Assembly (NCBI GenBank): GCA_009103225.1
Contig: RHPI01000260.1
Span: 196,203-260,202 of the forward strand
Direction: 5' to 3'
Length of the DNA: 64,000 nt
Source of the DNA: Chlorokybus atmophyticus
Lineage: Eukaryota; Streptophyta; Chlorokybophyceae; Chlorokybales; Chlorokybaceae
Below are positions 1-13,594 of the stretch, one piece after another. Made by a program: the position numbers and the translations under genes. Within the stretch, counting starts at the first letter, position 1. Each line of letters starts with the position of its first letter. The notes beneath the pieces are model-generated. The model had not been told where the DNA came from and searched no databases. It saw only the letters and a list, made by a program, of their open reading frames with translations.

Positions 1-34
1 AACCCACCCACCCACCCACCCACCCACCCGCCCC
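1..34. repeat. CCCA tetranucleotide repeat
   Basis: Seven or so tandem CCCA units open the window and run into a C-rich stretch that ends in an acceptor-like CAG at 39-41. It is probably the polypyrimidine part of an intron whose 3' splice site starts the next feature. The unit is not a known telomere repeat and sits beside coding sequence, so it is read as a simple repeat. Confidence 0.8.
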
Positions 35-41
35 TGTCCAG

Positions 42-167
42 GTGTGCGAGATGAACGTCGACACGGTCCTCCTCTCCTCCGTCTGCGAGGACTGCGAGCG
101 TCAACACGGCGGCAGCCCACGGCTACGCACCGCCGCCGCTGCTGATGAAGGCGCTGGGAAAGGCTGA
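42..167 (+). CDS. 3'-terminal exon of an unidentified gene (partial)
   Basis: After the pyrimidine-rich run and CAG at 39-41, a frame of 41 codons ends in TGA at 165-167. The peptide begins VCEMNVDTVLLSSVCEDCER and finishes in an Ala/Gly-rich tail. It has three cysteines, one spaced CxxC (CEDC), which could be part of a zinc site, but too little is present to say. The rest of the gene lies left of the window. GC-rich third positions match other coding exons here. The product is not recognised, and a chance open frame cannot be excluded. Confidence 0.4.
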   Translation: MCEMNVDTVLLSSVCEDCERQHGGSPRLRTAAAADEGAGKG

Positions 168-1639
168 GAGAGGCAAGACGACCACGTGAACAAAGCAAGC
201 TACCACCTCACGCTAGTGCACCGCACAACACCTGCCGCTTGTAACTAATGTACTGCGATGTGTACAGAATGTGGATCATGTCGTCATACTACACCGGCCT
301 CACTGCCACAACATAAAACACCAACATGCGAGTGCGTGCGACTTAGGCATCACTGTACCAGTTTGAATGGTTCCAATGACGGAGGCCGTATGCTATCCCA
401 TCCCTTCCCACCCCACCTCCCGACACATGACACGCAGGCACGCACGCACGCATACGCCTTCTTTGTGCAACCATAACCATCGGGAGCACAAGGATTGAGG
501 TAATGTGGCAAGCGTTCAAGTAGTAGTACACAACACTGTCAATGGGAACAATAACAGTCGTATGAGACACTACAACGACCAGAACTGAATACATAGCGCT
601 TGATGCGTGGCTCTGTAGATTGGGTATAACAACCTCTCCACAGCTGTGTGTCTGTGTGTCTGTGTTACACGCTCAGACAACGTTTAAGAGAGAAAGTAGA
701 GAACGAGTTTACGGTGCACAGCTTAGCGTACACAAGCACTACCTCGCCGCAGCTGTCCATGCCCTCCACCACCTTCAAGATGCGATGAGTGTGTGTTTGT
801 GTCGCTGCTTGAGTCACTCTCACGTGTTGTTGCGTGTGCGTGTGCGTGTGCGTGCGTATGTGTGTCCCGCGTGTGCCGCCTGTGTGTATGCGTGTTGTAC
901 TACTGTGGGTAATGTGATATTCTCACGACAACCTACTGTTGCATCTCGCCCACGCCTGCCTGCTTTTGCTATTGCGTCTTGCATTGCCACATAGTTAGCA
1001 CCGCTTACCCAGCCCCGCTGGTCTAGTTGTGGTAAGTGATGTGTAGTGGTTGCCTGGAAGTCGCCCAGTGCTCATGTGCACGCATGCGTGTTTACTGCTG
1101 AATGCTGTGAGTGCTGTGTGTGCGTGGGTGCGCGCGTGTGATGCATTGTACCTGTGTGTGTTGTGTGTGCACAGCATAATGTCCATCTACCATCACACCT
1201 CATGCGCGTGTGCGCGCGTGCGAGCCTTAATCTGATGTGCCGTGCACAAATAGCCAAGCTATAAAGGTAAGATAGAGGGCCCCCTGGTAATGACAGCAAG
1301 CGAATCGAGCATTGTGGAAGCATAGAAGTAACAGCAGGCAAACGCATGTAAGATAACCATACAAGCAGCAATGTTATCAGCGACAACATTGGAGCGGTGC
1401 CGACGGCGGCGGCTTGTGTTTCGTCTTGCATGCGTTTTGATAGTGCCAATAGGGTTTGATGATGGGTTCTTGTAGATGTTACATGCTAGCTATGGTGTCA
1501 GTAACCAATGAGAGTGTATATAATGAGTATGACTGTAAGTGCGAGTGAAAATTATACATCGGACTATCCATTGCGAGCAGTTGTTGCACTATTGGAAACC
1601 AAGAGAATGTGTTTATAGTCGAGCCCCAGCTTTGGGCAG
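168..1639. other. No gene resolved; GT-rich, intron-like sequence
   Basis: The stretch is rich in TGTG/CACA runs. It contains scattered donor-like sites (GATGA|gtgtgt near 788, gtaagtgatg near 1032). A short piece near 750-787 (reading LSMPSTTFKMR after a CAG) could be an exon of the gene ending at 1843. No chain of phase-compatible exons could be built with confidence. Confidence 0.4.
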
Positions 1640-1843
1640 TATCGCAGCAGCCGCTGTGCGGCAGAGTCGGGCTACTTGGCTCTGTACCGGCAGCGCGTGT
1701 CATGCGCGTTGCAGCGTGCCCAGGGCATCACCATCCTAGAACGGGGAGCGGCAGTCGTAGCGGCGGTACCAGGCTGGGGCCCGGTCCAGACGGCGGCACC
1801 GACGGCGGAAGCGGACGCTGTGCTGGCGGCTGCGGCAGTGTAG
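1640..1843 (+). CDS. Terminal coding exon, unidentified protein (partial)
   Basis: A 68-codon frame follows an acceptor-like GGGCAG at 1634-1639 and ends in TAG at 1841-1843. The peptide starts YRSSRCAAESGYLALYRQRV and ends in a long Ala/Val/Pro-rich tail. An in-frame TAG at 1616-1618 fixes the left limit, so the exon must begin between 1619 and 1640. Composition and codon choice resemble other real exons, for example GCG/GCC alanines. Upstream exons were not identified and the function is unknown. Confidence 0.45.
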   Translation, partial: YRSSRCAAESGYLALYRQRVSCALQRAQGITILERGAAVVAAVPGWGPVQTAAPTAEADAVLAAAAV

Positions 1844-2686
1844 TTGTGTAGGCGTGCTTGCATGCTGCTGGCATGCGTGTGAGTGTGCTTGTGCAGTGAT
1901 AGGCAGAGATGACAGTACGTAGCTTGGTGTGACGATGTAATAGGCATGGATGACAGTACGTAGCTATGTGTGACGATGTTGCTGCACTAGTAATGAGAGA
2001 GGGCAGAGCTGCTGTGCGGCACAGTAGCCACAACAGCGAGGACTCTTACACCTTCCTCGTTTGCCACATCAACCAGGGTAATTGTCAATGCACAGTGCCA
2101 TGTATGAATAACACAAACATTGTATAGACCAAAAAGAACAAGTGTCACTACCACGTGTCCACCTCACTAGCACATGCAACACAGCAACCGCACGCGTGCG
2201 CGCGCACATGAGTGCGACGGCTGTACTGCATGAAGCTATTGACTGCAAATCGCAAGATGCCACACGCAGTCAAGTCTTGAATAACGCTTTGGACTCTTGT
2301 GCACGCGCAATAGGCTAGATGATGCACATTTGCATATGGTCCAGCAGCAGTGGATCTGTATACACACCAGCACACCCAGTCTTGTGCCGTTGGTGGCAGA
2401 CAGAGAGCATGCACCCGCAAGATGAAGCTCGCAACAGTTTAAGAGGTATGCCAACAACCAACCAGCAGGCTACAACAAGATGCCAGGCGCGTGGTATGCC
2501 AGAAGAACTTGATTGCGGAACTGAGATCAATGCCAACTTCAACTGTGTGTGGATGTGTCAAACACACACCAGTCATCCTACCAGTCTACAATCCGAATGC
2601 AGCACACGCAGGCGGTTAGCGGATGTAAGCACCTTGGCACCTTAGCCCATGAGTCCACTCATACTGAAAAGTAGCAGCCTAACTGC
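1844..2686. other. Intergenic, nothing recognised
   Basis: This is the gap between the terminal exon on the plus strand and the 3' end of eL42 on the minus strand. A 108-codon plus-strand frame at 2319-2645 is cysteine- and threonine-rich without recognisable motifs, and its composition looks non-coding. Nothing else was supported. Confidence 0.5.
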
Positions 2687-3254
2687 CTAGAACAGGGAAG
2701 CTCCCTTGCCCTTCTTATCTCCACCAATCTCAAAGTGCTTGCATCGCTTGAGCGCGTGCTGCGACATGTGCTTGCACCCCTGGCACTGCAAACGCAGCAC
2801 GACCTTCTTGGTGGTCTTTGCCTTCTTGTGGAACACGGGCTTGGTCTGTCCACCGTAGCCGCTCTGCTTCCGGTCGTAACGCCTCTTGCCTTGCGCGTAC
2901 AGTGAAGCCTTGCCAGTCTTGTACTGCGTCACCTTGTGCGCGGCATGCTTTTTGCAGAACTTGCAGAAAGTCTTCTTTGTCTTTGGGACGTTCACCTGCA
3001 AACGGCCAAATAAACTTCAGTGCTTGCATGATATCATTCGCAACTATGCAGGAATGCTCAAATCGAACACCAAGACATAGATGAACGTGGCAACGCTGAG
3101 CTCTGACGCACGGCAGTGCTGATGACTCTATTGTGCTCATGAGCCGATCAGCGCAGTCGGCAACTAGCAAATCACACACGCACAACGATAAGTAAGACGC
3201 CAAAAACCGCAAAGTGAGAGGACTGGACAATTTGTCTGTCGCTCAGACAACCAT
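2687..3254 (-). CDS. RPL36A: 60S ribosomal protein eL42 (L36a/L44 family)
   Basis: This is a protein of the large ribosomal subunit, located near the E site. The main exon, 2687-2995, encodes the whole conserved body from [17 protein letters not shown] through [19 protein letters not shown] to [19 protein letters not shown], then TAG. The two Cys pairs of the family zinc site are visible (CKFC near residue 12 and CQGC near residue 74). The exon opens directly after an acceptor (CAG at 2996-2998) with the second codon, GTG, so the start ATG must lie in a separate tiny exon. The best candidate is ATG at 3254-3252 followed at once by GT (intron 2996-3251); an ATG-only first exon is common for this gene in eukaryotes. 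Main-exon identity is certain, the first exon tentative. The total of about 103 codons matches the family length. Confidence 0.93.
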
Positions 3255-3489
3255 CCGCAACTTGTTGACAATGTCATCAAGGTCAAGAGTCGCAATCACC
3301 CAGACATGAAGTAGGTCGAGCAGTCAAGATCGCGCTGCACTCAAGTTAGAGCTTGGACGAATGACAACCACCTTAGCTCCGTCAGGGCATCACCAAACCA
3401 AGCTGAACTCTTCTTACTGATATGACGCCAGGCGGAGACCGACATCAACCACAACTATCGCCGCACAAGCAACAGAGGGCGGCGACAGG
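3255..3489. promoter_or_regulatory. Presumed eL42 upstream region
   Basis: This short gap holds the presumed promoter of eL42. No TATA-like or other motif was recognised. Both strands contain short open frames near 3241-3320 without splice support. Confidence 0.3.
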
Positions 3490-3569
3490 CTAGGGTTTTG
3501 CGGTTCACCCAGGTCGTCGGCTACCAGGCCGCCGGTAGCCGACGATGTGGGTGAACCGCAAAACCCTAG
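3490..3569. repeat. Near-perfect 36-bp inverted repeat (hairpin)
   Basis: The left arm starts CTAGGGTTTTGCGGTTCACC and the right arm ends in its reverse complement. The 36-bp arms differ only at two adjacent positions near the middle and are separated by an 8-base loop (AGGCCGCC). The transcript would fold into a long perfect-looking hairpin. It may be a miniature foldback element or a small-RNA precursor. No target-site duplication was identified. Confidence 0.9.
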
Positions 3570-3668
3570 TTTGGTTGAAAGCCACAAAGCTAGTGATGAG
3601 CTCCTCTCCAAGCCACAGACCCATCAAACGCAACCACGGCACAGCTATCTACACAATCAAGTCTTACC

Positions 3669-3902
3669 ATGGTGGCGGACGCCTCAGCACCGGCGGCGGC
3701 AAACGCCGACACCAACCCAGGGACGAAAGAGGCTGGTTATGTGGCCGGCGCCCAGACTGAAGCGAAGGCGGCTGAACGGCGCAGTAGCAGCCGTCGGATG
3801 TCGACAACGATCCGACGGTCGATTGATGCTGCATTCGTCCGTCGTCATGAAGCACACGGTGTGCTGCACACCATGTCACATCACTTGTTACGCTTAATGT
3901 AA
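3669..3902 (+). CDS. Small hypothetical ORF, Ala-rich
   Basis: A 77-codon ATG-to-TAA frame begins MVADASAPAAANADTNPGTK. Arginine-rich segments (AERRSSSRRM, TIRRSIDAAFVRRHEA) follow. Codon choice is GC-rich at third positions in the first half. It lies 99 bp right of the 80-bp hairpin. It could be the first exon of a longer gene, a gene fragment inside a repeat, or chance. No family was recognised. Confidence 0.3.
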   Translation: MVADASAPAAANADTNPGTKEAGYVAGAQTEAKAAERRSSSRRMSTTIRRSIDAAFVRRHEAHGVLHTMSHHLLRLM

Positions 3903-4500
3903 CGATGTTGAAACTTGGCTCGTTGGCGCAGAAAGCACAACTTCATAAAGCGTGAATGAGTCACTTTAGCCAAGTGAGAAGGTCGTACTTGGCTTGCGTT
4001 GCGTTGTTACTTACAAAAATGCGACACTTGCAATAATACCCAAATTGTGCCGGTAGTACTTACCACAACGTAATGCACAAAAATGTAGACATATGTTCCA
4101 CTCATTGCGAATTGTACTTGTTCAAACATATATGCATTTATGTTACATCGTTTGTTAATTGTATAGCTATGTACGCACCAAACAATGAGAACGTACTTAA
4201 TCATGGATACGAGTGGTGTGCAAAAATGGCATGTGACAAAAGTGCATGAAGCCATTTAGAAAAGAATTAAGGATTCAAAGCATGATGTTTGGGCTATGTT
4301 AAGATTTGCTATTGATAACCTCATATACGATAATTGCATTCAATTAATATAATAATGAAAACCATAATGTGATGTTAGAATACATCCGCAATTAAGTTCG
4401 GATGTTTACGAAGTTTTGCACATTCAATTTACACTCGTATCAAGAGCAATTAAAGTAATGTATCAAGTGGGAAGCTTGCTTGAAGCACGCTTATCACATA

Positions 4501-4567
<67 letters not shown>

Positions 4568-6009
4568 GCACTCCCCCCCTCTCCCCCTCTCCCCATTCCC
4601 CTCCCCGTGACCCCCCGAGCGCACTTGAAATTTGAGAGTCACCGCAGCAATCACAAGACGCCTCAAAGTGTTGGTATCACAATTGAACTTGACATAATGT
4701 GCAACATCCGCAGCACGCAGCGGCCTCCATCACATGAGACATGCCCAGCCACAAGCAGCGAAGCACGGACATGCACTCACATAGATTAAGGCACGGGCAA
4801 ATCCTCTCCAAGTGATGTAGACAAGTGCATGCAGTGGAGCGGAGGGATCCAGGAAGGCAAGCAGGCAAACCGGCAGAATCACAATCAATTAACCTGTAGC
4901 AAAATTGCTGTAATACTTTACGCACGGCTGTTTATTGTAGGAATAGTATATACTTCATCTCTCAACGCCGCATCGCATTATCGCACAACCAAGGCGCATG
5001 CGCAGGTGATTGCTTGACACCATGCATGCTGGTATGACCAAGGGGCTAGGGGCTTAGCGTACAGGATATGCTGCCAGTAGTTGTAGACATGCATGGCATC
5101 ACTCAGCATGCCAAACAGCATGCAAGCACATTGTGACACAACCACCAGGCTATACACACTGTTTGTTTGAACCTCACTACACTACACTAGTTTAGACCTC
5201 CCCTTTAGACATGCATACATGCATGTGAGTAGTGCATTACCTGCCCACATGGGCTCGTATTAGATAGAGTTAGCAGCCCGGTGGTGGACTGATGGTATAG
5301 AGTGCGCGCATGAGATAGCATGTGTCCTGTGCTGGATGCTGTCATGACCTTGTGTGTGCTTGACACCATGGCATCATGACACCATGTTAACCTAGCATAC
5401 TATCTGTCGTACATAGTCACATTTTGTGCTGTTTTCGCCAGCCATCCTGCGCCTCTTGCTCGGTTAATATTGGTGTCCTATCATGCCATATTGCGGCATT
5501 TGCCTCTGTAGTTTATGGGCACAATACTAGTTGATGGCATTCACACAAGACATGAACAGTGTTCAGAAAATCAAAGACGCTATTGCGTGCGTGCAATAGT
5601 GTGCGGTGTACATCAAATGCAGGACATGCATGTGATAGAGGATGCAATGTTGCTACTCAATACGTAGGCAAGTAAACGCGGGTGCATCAAGTATCAGCAG
5701 CAGTGAGAGGACAGAAGCCTTGATGTGCAGATACTGATGCTTGACGAAATGGTATCCTGCGCCATAGTATGCCAGTGTTGTCGTAACAACCTTAGCGATG
5801 TGATGCACGCCGGATGCGTTGTCAATGCTTGGTGCAAGCGATGTGGCATTATGTGCACACGATGCGACCTGGCTTCTGTACATCTACTTGTGTCACTGTA
5901 TGCAGCAAGTTGGAATAGAACTCCACAGTCAATGTACGCTTGACGTCAGCGGAACTGCAAGAGGCAGGACTTCACATGCACTTTGTTCTGTACTGTACCC
6001 GTTGCTGTG
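3903..6009. other. Intergenic, AT-rich, no gene seen
   Basis: The sequence is AT-rich from about 4000 to 4450, then holds the CT/CA microsatellite at 4500-4570, then mixed sequence with many CATG/TGCATG motifs. All open frames are short and lack recognisable composition. Nothing was supported apart from the microsatellite. Confidence 0.6.
4500..4570. repeat. Compound microsatellite (CT)n(CA)n
   Basis: About 48 bp of CT repeat, with one CTTT interruption, pass into about 18 bp of CA repeat and then a C-rich tract. It is simple sequence, probably length-polymorphic. Frames read through it are artefacts. Confidence 0.97.
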
Positions 6010-8690
6010 CTACCTCAACCTAAAGCCATGGCTCAATAGGAATGCCCACATCTGGTGCAAAGAGGGCACTGGCGGGTGAGAAGGCAAGGGGTTCGGGTGT
6101 AATGACCATGGTACTTGGTCGCCTAAAACTAGCTTCCTCGCCATTGAGGCGAAAACGGAAGGCTTGGTAATACTGCTAAGGTGCTGCCTGACAGGGAGCA
6201 GCAGGCAACTAGCCGGCGCACACTTACTGCGCATCACCGTGTGCTGTGGGGTGCAGCGTGCAGTTGTGCCTTCTTTGGCACTTGGGATAAGCTCAAACCA
6301 AACGCCAGCTGGAAAACTCTGTGGCCGCCACACGTACTGCAAGGCTTGGAAAAACGGGAAGGAGCGCACCACGGCTCGTGCGAGCTGCAGTGATGTGCGT
6401 GCAATGAATATTAACATGTGCAGAAGGGAGAAGAAAATGTAGTAGACAGATGTGGTGGGCAGCAGAAGCAGAAGAGGGGTGAACAGGAGGGTTCCGACCA
6501 GCAGCTGCTCCACACTGCACTCGCACGTGTCAACACGTCCCCGCAAAGTGTTCTTCTTTCGCCCTCGAAATAATAGCCACAGCGAAGCCAGCGCTCGAAG
6601 CTGAAGTGCGTACACACGGGCGTACACCGTGTACAGAACGGTAACATGCATGGTCAGAATTGACGTTGCATCTGATACCAATGACAGCATCACACTGACT
6701 CCAAGTAGCCCCGTGAGTGCAAGGAACAACAAGGCGAATGGCAGTAATGGCGCCAGCGAAGCGATCACTGCAGCCCAGACCTGTATGCAGTAAAGCGCAA
6801 AGGTTCCCATGAATAGGTCCAGCCGGTCATTGAGCTTGAACCCTGCTGGGACGCCCATCAGCCAGATGACATTTTGCCGCAGCACATTTCCAGTGAGAAG
6901 GCTGGAGAACCACATGACATAACGCTCCACGCGCCGATGATACGTCAGCAGTAAAAACGTCATAGCTCCACCAAGCGCAATGTCAAAAGCGATAGCTACC
7001 ACTGCTGCCACTGCAAGATAGCTATCTTTACCCGGTGACCTCTGTTCGCTGGCTGCCAACTCATGCAGAAGCTGCTGGTTCCACGCGCAAAGCTCAGACA
7101 GGCGAACGTGCAGTTGGTCCCCAAAGTCCGACAGTTGCCTGAGTGGGACGCCACCAAACAGACCGGGGAGGCTGGAATCAACCAGCTTTTCTATGGCACT
7201 GCGCAAAATGCGTAAAACCATCAAGGAAGGTATAATTGCCACTGTACAGCAAGATACCACCAGGAGCTGACACCAACGAAGTAACCATGCGCCGGCGTTC
7301 TTTAGCAGATATGGCCTGGAAGACAACCCAACTGAAACAGCAGGTTTTGGCGAAGCTGCTTGCGGCTGTAAACGCCCAAGCGTCTGCTCCAACGCTTGAA
7401 ACACCTTGGCAGCCGCATTGACCTGTTGCACGGCCTGCTCAAGATCTGACTGTCCGTCATGCTGTGTAGGCAGCCACCAGCACGACCGGTCCCATGCACG
7501 GTCTGGTTGCCCTGTTGTGCGCCTGAATTCCTGGCGTACATCTGACCCGCACACAACAGTCAGATCCGAAGCCAAGTGAGCATTTGCTTTCTTCATGCAC
7601 ACGCGCTTGTGCCATCAATTGTCCACATTGTCAAGTTGGTCACACATGTCGCCATGCACTCACCGGTGTTCAGGTAATAGAACCCTCCTGGTGGCAGCTG
7701 GAACTGCACCAGCTGCACTAGCTCGGGGTCAACATGCGAATCACCAAAGGTTAAGTCCAGCACCTCCCAGCAAATACGTCTGTACCAAAGACGTGCACTT
7801 GGCACTGGACAGAAAACATGCAGCCATGCTGGTGCACCTGCGCATGTCCATAGATGTTGTCACGGACACTGCATAACCCACCTGTGCACAATATTGGTGC
7901 GCAAAGAAACAAAGGACCAACATGAACATAATTATGACCGCTTGCTTGCTTGCTCGTCATGTTCAACAAGCCACATCGTACCGTTCCTCAAGACATCAAT
8001 GGTGAGCGGCTTGTGCCGATATACATGCCCATTGGAACCATTCATTGCGCCGTTGCCATTGTAATGCTTGTAAGCACCGGTTGTGTAGCCAGCATCCGAG
8101 GTCAACTCTCCAACAACAACGGGAGGTCCTCCGCATGCTGTGCACAAGCTAGATATCGCTGGATCCCTTGTAATAAGTGAGATGGCTTTGGGTAGGTACG
8201 GAAGGACCCGCTCAAGAGCTGGCAGAAGGCCTGCTACCACGACTGTGCTCGCCTCTGGCAACGCCCAGCCTACAATGACCTGAGACACCTACCAAGGGGC
8301 AGCGGCGGATGACAATTGCTCAGGATGACCAACACAGGTTGATGTCTACATGTATGATGCAGCATATGACGTGGTTGTGATCAGGCCTGCAAGTTGTCTG
8401 TGATATCATGCACTGTTATTGGTTTTCGCTCTACTCACAAGTGACCACTGAACATCCTGGTGCTGGGCACTATGGCTCTGCCTCTCATGCACCTGGAACG
8501 TGCTTGAGTACGAGCATTCTCACAGATTGCGGCTTATACATGCAAGACTACACGTACCGACTTCTTGGAGCTGCAAGACCTCTGGCGCAAAGCATCCAAG
8601 GGCACGAACACTATGGGGCGTTGTTGCAAGGCAGCGTGTTTGGGCATCAGGGGCCCTGCCACCACCGCTGCCGGCTGCACGGCTGCTCAT
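6010..8690 (-). CDS. PIGQ: GPI-GlcNAc transferase subunit PIG-Q / Gpi1
   Basis: PIG-Q is a subunit of the ER complex that makes GlcNAc-PI, the first step of GPI-anchor synthesis. Phase-consistent exons (minus) are 7982-8288 (or from 8279), 7664-7804 and 6010-7586. A tentative first exon at 8580-8690 starts with ATG at 8690, is phase 0 and begins MSSRAAGSGGGRAPDAQTRC. The N-terminal VIVGWALPEASTVVV matches the family start. The large last exon holds several hydrophobic segments and the Gpi1 signature region: LMGVPAGFKLNDRLDLFMG, then YARVYALQLRALASLWLLFR, GRKKNTLRGRVDTCECSVEQ, and LLVGTLLFTPLLLLLPTTSV. The model gives about 711 residues, within the family range. The hydrophilic tail after GVWFELIP is poorly conserved and may hide an unrecognised intron. 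Gene identity is secure; the first exon is uncertain. Confidence 0.9.
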
Positions 8691-9637
8691 CCACGCCAAC
8701 TGTTGCTGTAACCTAGCAGACTGGGAGCCCTCTTAATTATCCAAATCAAAGCAGACCAACAGCGACAGACCCCTGATCGCAGTGTTGCCAATGGCAACTT
8801 GCCGACTTGAAGATGCTCACGGTCAGACGACAAGCTTGCTTGGCCACACAGCTACAACTGATCTTCTCCTATCAACTTGCTTTCGTCCACAAGTTACCCG
8901 AAACACGCTTAGCCATGCACAAGCCTCCACATCTGTATCGGGGCCAGCCGCAACCAGCTGCCGGCGTACCAGCCGGCATCCCACCCCTGCCTAGACCCCA
9001 CTACGTGCTATGTAACCCTCTTCACCACAACTTGTGTGACCATCTACGCACTCAATGTTGAAAGAGCGCCAGCATAACACGGGCAACGCCCTGCACGCCC
9101 AACCAAACGAGCGAGCGAGCGAGCGAGCAGCTGAACAATCGTTCCACCTATGCCGGAACGCCACCTTGCAGCATGCACGCCTTGTGCGCAACAGCAATAT
9201 CCGTCAGCGCTCAAAACGAACAAAGACAACCTAAAGCCCAAGACCAAAGGGAGTGTTCTCTTCGCCGGCTTCCTTCCAGGCTGCAAAAAAAACCGATCAC
9301 TACCACGACCACGACGGCCAGGACGACAGCACCCACGACTGCCGTGCCGGCCAGATCGGCCGCCCCAACACCGCAACCGGATCGGCCGACCCCGCTCTTC
9401 AGCGCCAGCCGTTGAGCAACCCGATCCACCGACTCGGTAGTGATAGGCTTCAAATTTGTTGTTTGGCTTTCTCGCAGCGGCGGCGGTAGCGGCGAGAGGT
9501 GAGCTGGTGTTGGTGAGGTGAAGCAGCTGTCCGTGGCTGAGGCGTGGCTGAGGTCTGGGTTACGTTCTCACTGCACGTTGAGTGCAAGGCTTTTGTGTGC
9601 AGCAAGCTCTTGTCCGTCAAGCTACCGCTGCCAAGCC
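8691..9637. other. Intergenic with CpG-rich segment before a plus-strand gene
   Basis: CpG density rises between about 9240 and 9520, just left of the start of the coiled-coil gene. A GCGA tetranucleotide run lies at 9110-9128. A minus-strand frame at 9211-9453 would encode a hydrophobic helix (VVGAVVLAVVVVVVIGFFC) but has no ATG. It may be an internal exon of an unresolved minus-strand gene. No confident gene was found. Confidence 0.4.
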
Positions 9638-11185
9638 ATGGGTAAGCTCAAGCGCTGCGTGGTGGGGCAAGCTTGTTGGCCGGTTGAGTGGTCAAGTGTC
9701 AACGTCTTAAGCGACTTGTTGCACTTGAGCTGCACATGGACTAACTGTTGCAAACGTTCCTGTGCTCACCCGCAGAGAACGCAGCAGGACGCAGCACAAA
9801 AGGGGCCTCCTCCTCCTCCGTGCTGGTATGGGCACGAACGATGTGCTCGACTTTCGGTTATTGCAGACAGCGTGTTTTGTATGTCTGTGGTTGTGCAAGT
9901 GCAGCGATGTTAGGCAGTATCTCGCTTTGGTCCATGCAGTAGTGAAGCATGGTTTGCCGGTTCTTGCTTTCCTGTGTATGCGTGATGGGTGCCAAAGTTG
10001 AGGTGTTGCTGTCAATGCAACAATGTCTTTCTTTCTTTCTTCTGTGTGCCGCACGCAGGAGCGGCTCGCGCGCGCAGAGCATGCTGCAGAGTCTTCTGAG
10101 CGTCTGCTGCGGGAAATGGAATCCCGCCTGAAGCGGGAAACGGCTAAGGTGCAAGCGGCACAGCGGCGCTGTGAGGTATACCCATTGTACCTGCTGTATC
10201 CATGTCAGCATCTGGAGCATATTATATCTATCGCATGCACGAGAGACAACTTGTGCTGGTGTGATGTTTGTTGCTGCTGTGTTTGTCTCGCCATCACGGT
10301 GCATGTCAGACCTTGTATATGAACCAGTACAATTTTCAGGCTTTGGAGTTGCAACTGAGGCAGCAGCAGCTGTCCTTCTTGCGATCGAGTCAGGAGATGG
10401 GGAGTCAACACAAGCGGACAATGGAAGAACAGCGCAAAGAAATCGAGTACCTTCACGGCGTGGTTGAGCAAAGGGATGATGATCTGCAGCATTATCACAG
10501 CCTTGTGGCCAGCCTTCAGTCCGATCTTGCACGCTACCGCAACATGAGCACAAAGCTTGATGCACTGAAGGTTGACATTGCCAGGCAATCGGCAACCATG
10601 CAGAAAGGCAATGCACACGATGACGAGAACAGCAACCCAAACATCATGAGTGATACACCTCGCAACACATGGAATAAGGTTCATGACGACCGCGTGCTTA
10701 GTGTTGGCGTGCAATGCGATGCACTTGATATGTCTACTCAGAACGCTGCATGCGCACCAAGATCGACGCCGCCAGCCAATACCAAGATCACAGGTGTGTA
10801 TGCATATGTTCATAACCAAAAGTGCGTTTTGTCGTGCTGAATACACCCATGCTGGCAGTAAATAATTGGCACACAGGAATTGCATATGTGCATAAGATGT
10901 GCCAGGAATTCAATATCGTTCACCTGGCAGCGCGCAGGAGATCGTTTCTACACCGTACCTTTGCAGCAATAACGTGTGCCTCAAGTCTCACAGCTGAGAA
11001 TGATGCACGAGCACCAACAACTACCATGACAACCAGCACAACTCCTGTGAGTTGTTGTACAGCGTCATTTTATGCATTAAACAGTGTCAATGTGACGCTG
11101 ATCGTCAACTTGCTTCCAACAGGACATCCCTCAATTGGTAAACACCATGGAGGCAAGGCCAAGGTCAATAATCTCTGAATTCTGA
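9638..11185 (+). CDS. Coiled-coil protein, function unknown (6 exons)
   Basis: Exons 9638-9641, 9776-9825, 10059-10175, 10340-10793, 10967-11046 and 11123-11185 join with matching phases into 255 codons from ATG to TGA. The first exon is only ATGG, followed by gtaagc. The N-terminus is MENAAGRSTKGASSSSVL. A long predicted coiled coil follows, rich in Glu/Arg/Gln: ERLARAEHAAESSERLLREM, then ALELQLRQQQLSFLRSSQEM and KRTMEEQRKEIEYLHGVVEQ. The C-terminal part is polar and threonine-rich and looks disordered. No enzyme motif is visible. Such proteins often act as scaffolds or basal-body or kinesin-associated factors, but that is only inference. All splice sites are GT-AG. Confidence 0.75.
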
Positions 11186-12113
11186 AGCGTTGTATGCAGC
11201 TTGTTCTCTTCGTACACACTTTTCCAACATGGGTCCTCTTGTGTGACAGTGAGTTAGAGACCTGCACAAGGCAAGACACGGACGAGGCACTTCCTCATAG
11301 CTCCAAAGCAACAGGCAAGTGGTTGCACATGCAAGTGCATGCAAATTATTGCAATCGTCATGCTTGGCCTTGAGGTTGCTGACTTTACATACATTGGCAG
11401 CTGCAAGCAGGAGCGTGCGGAGAAAGCCACTTGGTGAGTGCAGACTTTAGTCAAAAAACTCTGCAACGGCACACGGTTAGGCAGTGTATGTAGTGTAAGA
11501 ATATAGGCAACATGACACATGTCATAGAGTGGGAAGGCCTGTTTGCCTTGCTGATGCTGCTTATTGCACACGTAGGCATATGCGCCATTGTGGACGCACC
11601 TATTCAGTATACTGCCTAGTAGTGGTGTGGTTTGCTGAGGTTTTGGCATGGTATACTTGAGACCTGACAACCACCGTGTAGCAGCCACATTGTTTTGTTG
11701 GCAGTTCCAACTACCTGTCAGTGTACAATATATATAGGATGCAGAGATTGTGGCATGTATCACAATGTGAGGCATGCATTGCACACCATACACAACAGCA
11801 CACAACACTTACATTCACCACCAGGTGCTCTTCCTACTTACTACCTACCTAACTTCACTACTAGCCCAAACCCCGTTAGACAAGCATGCATGCACGCGCA
11901 TCACTTCAATGACACGGGCATGTGCTTATGAATGAACAGCGTTGTGAAGATGCTGGCGCTGGTATACCAACAGTCATTTCACTCCATTCTGTAGGCAGTA
12001 CAGAATGTTGGTTGCATCAGGCCAAGAACCTGGTGGCCGACAGGTGCAGGTGGTTAGTTTGCAGCACAAATCGTGCAATTGCATTCTCTATTATTGCAAT
12101 ATGACAAATCAAA
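11186..12113. other. Convergent intergenic region, nothing recognised
   Basis: This is the gap between the 3' ends of the coiled-coil gene (plus) and SLD5 (minus). It has AT-rich patches and several CATG repeats. A minus-strand frame at 11254-11808 shows no motif and has the composition of random sequence. Confidence 0.6.

Positions 12114-13594
<1,481 letters not shown>

Noticed and set aside
1-34. Telomeric repeat at the window start
   Set aside because: CCCA is not a known telomere unit and coding sequence follows immediately; simple repeat is more likely.
9211-9453. Single-pass membrane protein frame on the minus strand
   Set aside because: It starts at TTG, not ATG, in a CpG-rich promoter-like region, and no flanking exon was found. 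It is kept only as a note in the intergenic entry.
9858-10640. 260-codon minus-strand ORF
   Set aside because: It lies antisense to the phase-consistent coiled-coil gene and has no motif.
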